Assembly (NCBI RefSeq): GCF_900458815.1
Contig: NZ_UHDZ01000001.1
Span: 992,001-1,056,000 of the forward strand
DNA from: Staphylococcus saccharolyticus
GTDB taxonomy: Bacteria; Bacillota; Bacilli; Staphylococcales; Staphylococcaceae
Length of the DNA stretch: 64,000 nt
Reading direction: 5' to 3'
Shown here: piece after piece, positions 60,876 through 64,000 of the stretch
How the letters are laid out: each line of letters starts with the position of its first letter
Numbering within the stretch: the stretch's first letter is position 1
Made by a program: the position numbers and the translations under genes
The notes under the pieces: model-generated
The model's input: only the letters and a program-made list of their open reading frames with translations
Told to the model about the DNA's origin: nothing
Database searches by the model: none

Positions 60876-61508
60876 TTAAAAAAAGAATTTATTTTGATAC
60901 CTTATATCACCAAAAGATTGCTGTTGTTCTAAATTAATACTTTTTCCTATACGTGCCATTAAACAATTTGCAGGATGGCTAGTAATTTCAGGATCGTCAG
61001 TAGCAAAAACTTCAAGACCGCCTTTAGCCATGAGCTTTTGCATCAAGTTTTTATATTCAAAAACATCAATTCTTGCATAGTCTAAATCCCAGTGCCAGTA
61101 GTATTCTGTAGTTAAAATAATATAATCTTCAAACTCATTTGCAGATAGACTTGTTTTAATAAGATGACCTCCGAGATGTAAATGTCTAAAATTAGAACAT
61201 ATCTCTATAGCTCCTAGTTTGATAAGATAAGGTAGATGACCTTTAGACCAACCTTCAAACTTATCAGGGTAGTGATAAGTGACATACCCAATAATATGTT
61301 TAGCTTTGCGTATAATATAAACGCGACCTTCAGGTAATAAAGTAATTTCTAAAAGAGCGCGAAATTGATTTTTAGGTAATCGAAAAGAAGAAAGTTGATC
61401 ATCGAACGTAAGCGATTTCAAAAAAGAGTGCGAAACAGGTCCTTCAATAATATAATCTTCGCCGTCGACAGAAATATTTTCATTAACATATGTTTTTACA
61501 TCTCTCAT
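60876..61508 (-). CDS. acuA: Protein acetyltransferase AcuA
   Basis: GNAT enzyme that acetylates and switches off acetyl-CoA synthetase AcsA. It has 210 residues, full length and open. ATG 61508 (MRDVKTYVNENIS) follows AAAGGAGATGACGAC; the frame extends upstream without need. The acetyl-CoA loop region is LRHLHLGGHLIKTSL with preceding GAIEICSNFR. Its target AcsA and opposing AcuC are both broken here, so it is either freshly orphaned or has other targets. Confidence 0.9.
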   Translation of the reverse strand: MRDVKTYVNENISVDGEDYIIEGPVSHSFLKSLTFDDQLSSFRLPKNQFRALLEITLLPEGRVYIIRKAKHIIGYVTYHYPDKFEGWSKGHLPYLIKLGAIEICSNFRHLHLGGHLIKTSLSANEFEDYIILTTEYYWHWDLDYARIDVFEYKNLMQKLMAKGGLEVFATDDPEITSHPANCLMARIGKSINLEQQQSFGDIRYQNKFFF

Positions 61509-61627
61509 GTCGTCATCTCCTTTGATAGCTTTATTATATCTATATAAATTGTAATTGAACAATAAAGTAGTCAATGATACACAAAAAGTTTTGAATAATT
61601 TGAAAACTATATGTATAATTGCTTAAA

Positions 61628-61643
61628 AGAAAGCGTTTTTACA
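61628..61643. promoter_or_regulatory. cre-like sequence before acsA
   Basis: AGAAAGCGTTTTTACA contains the cre half sites but is one or two bases too long for the consensus. It lies between divergent acuA and acsA, where a cre site is expected. Confidence 0.35.
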
Positions 61644-61662
61644 TACAAAGAGGGAGATAAAT

Positions 61663-63286
61663 ATGAAGGTCAAAGTATATAAGAGTGAATCAGGTAATTA
61701 CAACTTAGAAGATTATACAAAATCATATGTACATTTTGATTGGAAAGAAGTTGAGAAGTCTTTCGCATGGTACCACACAGGAAAAATGAATATGGCTTAT
61801 GAATGTATTGACAGACATGTTGATAATGGTAAAGGGGAAAAAGTTGCATTAAATTATAAAGATTATCGACGAAATGAATTTTATACATTCAATGAATTGC
61901 AAAAATTTTCGAATCAAGCAGCTAATGTGCTAAAAGATAAAGCTGATGTTAAAAAGGGCGATCGAGTCTTTATTTTTATGCCACGTATACCTGAATTATA
62001 TTTTGCATTTTTAGGAATATTAAAGATTGGAGAATCGTAGGACCATTATTTGAAGAGTTTATGGAAAAGGCAGCCGTAGATAGGTTAGAAAATAGTGAGT
62101 CTAAGGTGCTCATAACTAATAAAGCACTGTTATCACGTATTTCTACAGATAAGCTACCTAAATTAGAAACTATTGTTGTTGACAATAATGTTGATTTTAA
62201 TAAAGAGATGAAAGATGCTAATGAAGCATTTAATATTGAATGGCTTGAACCTGATGATGGATTTATACTTCCGGTTCAACAGACCAGCCTAAAGGTGTAT
62301 TACATGTTCAGCAGGCGATGCTACTACATTTCATTTCTGGTAAATATGTTTTAGATTTTAAAGAAAATGATGTCTACTGGTGTACAGCTGATCCGGGGTG
62401 GGTTACTGGTACTTCTTATGGTATTTTTGCACCTTGGCTTAATGGTGTAACTAATTGTATAGCTGGTGGATGTTTTTCACTAGAACAGTGGTATAGTATG
62501 ATTGAAGAATTTAAAGTGACGGTGTGGTACACTGCACCTACTGCCTTACGTATGTTGATGAGTGCAGGAGATGATATTGTAGAAAAATATGATTTATCTT
62601 CAGTTCGCTCTATTCTTTCTATTGGGGAACCATTAAATCCAGAAGTTATCAAATGGGCCAAACATGTATACAATCAACGTGTACTTGACACTTGGTGGAT
62701 GACTGAAACCGGTGGCCATATGATATAAAGGCAGCTATTATTGACAATGAAGGAAATGAACTTCCACTAATATAGAATGGGAAATTTAGCTATTAAGAAA
62801 GGTTGGCCATCTATGATGAAAACAATCTGGAAGAATCCTGAGAAATATGACTCTTACTTTATAGGTAATTGGTACGTCTCGAGAGATTCAGCATATAAAG
62901 ATGAAGATGGTTATTTTTGGTTTCAAGGTCGTGTGGATGATGTCATCATGACCGCTGGTGAAAGAGTTGGACCATTTGAGGTTGAATCTAAACTAGTTGA
63001 GCATAAAGCCGTAGCTGAAGCAGGTGTCATAGGAAAGCCAGACCCTGTTAGAGGGGAAATTATTAAAGCATTTGTATCATTAAGACAAGGTTATAAACCT
63101 ACAAATGAATTAGAAGAAGATATACGAAAGTTTATAAAAGAAGGTTTGTCTGCACACGCGGCGCCACGAGAAATTGAATTTAAAGATAAATTGCCAAAAA
63201 CACGTTCATGTAAAATTATGAGACGTGTTCTTAAAGCATGGGAACTTGATTTAGATGCAGGCGATTTAAGTACAATGGAAGATTAA
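61663..63286 (+). pseudogene. acsA: Acetyl-CoA synthetase AcsA, broken
   Basis: AMP-forming acetate activation. ATG 61663 follows GAGGGAGATAAAT and reads 125 residues to a stop at 62038. Pieces then alternate frames: 62061-62260, then TSGSTDQPKG and VLHVQQAMLLHFISGKYVLD to 62728, then GNLAIKKGWPSMM to TAA 63284. Besides frameshifts near 62035, 62270, 62725 and 62770, two catalytic sites carry missense changes: STG to STD in the ATP loop, and SGK to SCK (TRSCKIMRR) at the C-terminal lysine that AcuA acetylates. GRVDDVIMTAGERVGPFEVE is intact. Clearly dead. Confidence 0.95.
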
Positions 63287-63677
63287 ATGTGATAAAGAGG
63301 GAAACGATTAAATTTTAATATCAGCTGACACTTGTATTAATGATATATTTTTGTGTGGTTAGTCACTTTAAATTAAAGATAATTATAGAATAGGCAAATT
63401 CAATGAGTATGTAAACAATTGAAGACCTTTTTGGACTTATCATTAGAATTTGTCTGTTTTATTATTAAGTCTAAAAAGGCGATAAATGATGTTGTAAAAT
63501 AGTAGTGGCTACTATTAAAAGAAAAATGATTCATTAGATGAAAGCAACTATAAATAACGAACATTAAATGTATAAAAAAGAAAATCATTCGACATTTCAT
63601 TATGAGTCAGTTATTATAGTGCTTATAAGATGATATACATAATTATAATTTTGTAAAATTTTAAGGGGTTGAATATT
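63287..63677. other. Intergenic region before fhs with an imperfect hairpin
   Basis: About 390 AT-rich bases. CCTTTTTGGACTTA (from 63426) can pair with TAAGTCTAAAAAGG (to 63479), a long stem without a clear T-run afterwards. No riboswitch or ORF is recognised. Confidence 0.4.
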
Positions 63678-64000
63678 TTGGAGCATTTATCGGACTTAGA
63701 CATAGCAAATCAATCAGAACTTAAACCAATTGGAGATATTGCGAAGAAGGCAGGAATAACTGCTGATGCGCTTGAACAATATGGCCATTATAAAGCTAAA
63801 ATTGATATTAATAAAATTCAGCAGAAAGATAGTAAAGGACAAGTTGTATTAGTCACAGCAATTAGCCCAACTCCTGCTGGTGAGGGTAAATCTACAGTAA
63901 CAGTTGGTTTATCAGATGCTTTTAATGCCTTAAATAAAAATGTCATGGTAGCTTTACGTGAACCTGCTTTAGGACCTACTTTTGGTATTAAAGGTGGGGC
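63678..64000 (+). CDS. fhs: Formate-tetrahydrofolate ligase Fhs, N-terminal part
   Basis: Activates formate to 10-formyl-THF. The frame opens at TTG 63678 ([20 protein letters not shown]) and runs off the window after about 107 residues. [15 protein letters not shown] is the ATP loop, and [16 protein letters not shown] the next conserved block. AAGGGG at 63663-63668 gives nine-base spacing; TTG 63669 would be too close. Placement after acsA matches staphylococcal order. The remainder lies beyond the right edge. Confidence 0.93.
   Translation, partial: MEHLSDLDIANQSELKPIGDIAKKAGITADALEQYGHYKAKIDINKIQQKDSKGQVVLVTAISPTPAGEGKSTVTVGLSDAFNALNKNVMVALREPALGPTFGIKGG

Noticed and set aside
63426..63479. 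Riboswitch or T-box before fhs
   Set aside because: Only an imperfect hairpin is present, with no known aptamer core.

Overview
The window is low-GC Gram-positive chromosome from a Staphylococcus. Gene order and protein sequences follow the staphylococcal core: hemY end, tRNA block, menE-menC, yidD, pckA, S-box-metK, sigS-sagB, RFN-ribDEBAH, T-box-leuS, SasC-type surface protein, pepV-dat-ytmP-trmB, ytoP to ytpR, sftA-murC, aroA-ccpA, acuCA/acsA, fhs. By protein recall it looks closer to the S. epidermidis group than to S. aureus. No phage, integrase, complete insertion sequence, CRISPR array or rRNA is visible, so this is core backbone rather than an island.

The striking property is gene decay. 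At least nine genes are broken on an otherwise intact backbone: pckA, an aldo/keto reductase, a HAAS-type membrane protein, sigS, a SasC-like giant surface protein, rsuA, ytnP, acuC and acsA. The lesions are mixed: single-base indels, nonsense codons, an 11-bp tandem duplication, larger deletions and missense changes at conserved sites. That mix is what real pseudogenisation looks like, rather than only read error. Losses concentrate on gluconeogenesis and acetate assimilation (pckA, acsA, acuC), while CcpA, AcuA and biosynthetic genes stay open. A genome-reduced, fermentative staphylococcus such as S. saccharolyticus would fit; that is inference, not shown by the window.

Layout. 1-2.4 kb: end of hemY, a hydrolase and seven tRNAs (fMet, Asp, Phe, a mismatched His, Asn, Glu, Ser). 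2.9-7 kb: menE-menC (menaquinone), yidD, a Nudix gene and a hydrolase. 7-12 kb: pckA pseudogene, SAM riboswitch-metK, a membrane/coiled-coil protein and the reductase pseudogene. 12-17.3 kb: paired fluoride channels, transaldolase, the decayed sigS neighbourhood, a candidate small RNA, sagB and a 25-residue hydrophobic peptide. 17.5-24.9 kb: an FAD protein, FMN riboswitch-ribDEBAH, proline dehydrogenase with a cre site, and a hydrolase. 25.3-31.3 kb: mnmM-ytqA, an MFS transporter, T-box-leuS and a rhodanese. 31.5-36.9 kb: SasC-like pseudogene with 5' YSIRK signal and 3' LPDTG anchor. 36.9-46.8 kb: flavoprotein, MurJ-like flippase, rsuA remnant, YtxH protein, pepV, dat, ytmP, trmB and broken ytnP. 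46.9-56.9 kb: ytoP-ytpP-ytpQ-ytpR-sftA-murC-ytxG and a YtxH-like repeat protein. 57.1-64 kb: aroA, ccpA, acuC (broken), acuA, acsA (broken) and the start of fhs.

Regulation visible in the sequence: S-box (metK), RFN element (rib operon), T-box (leuS), a good cre site before proline dehydrogenase and weaker ones before ccpA and acsA, many intrinsic terminators, and short homopolymers (A7 in sigS; G6-G7 in three Shine-Dalgarno sequences) that could slip. I found no clearly new multi-gene system. The best candidates for something undescribed are the small elements around sigS-sagB: the homopolymer-interrupted sigma factor, its 40-residue downstream ORF, the candidate small RNA and the 25-residue peptide.
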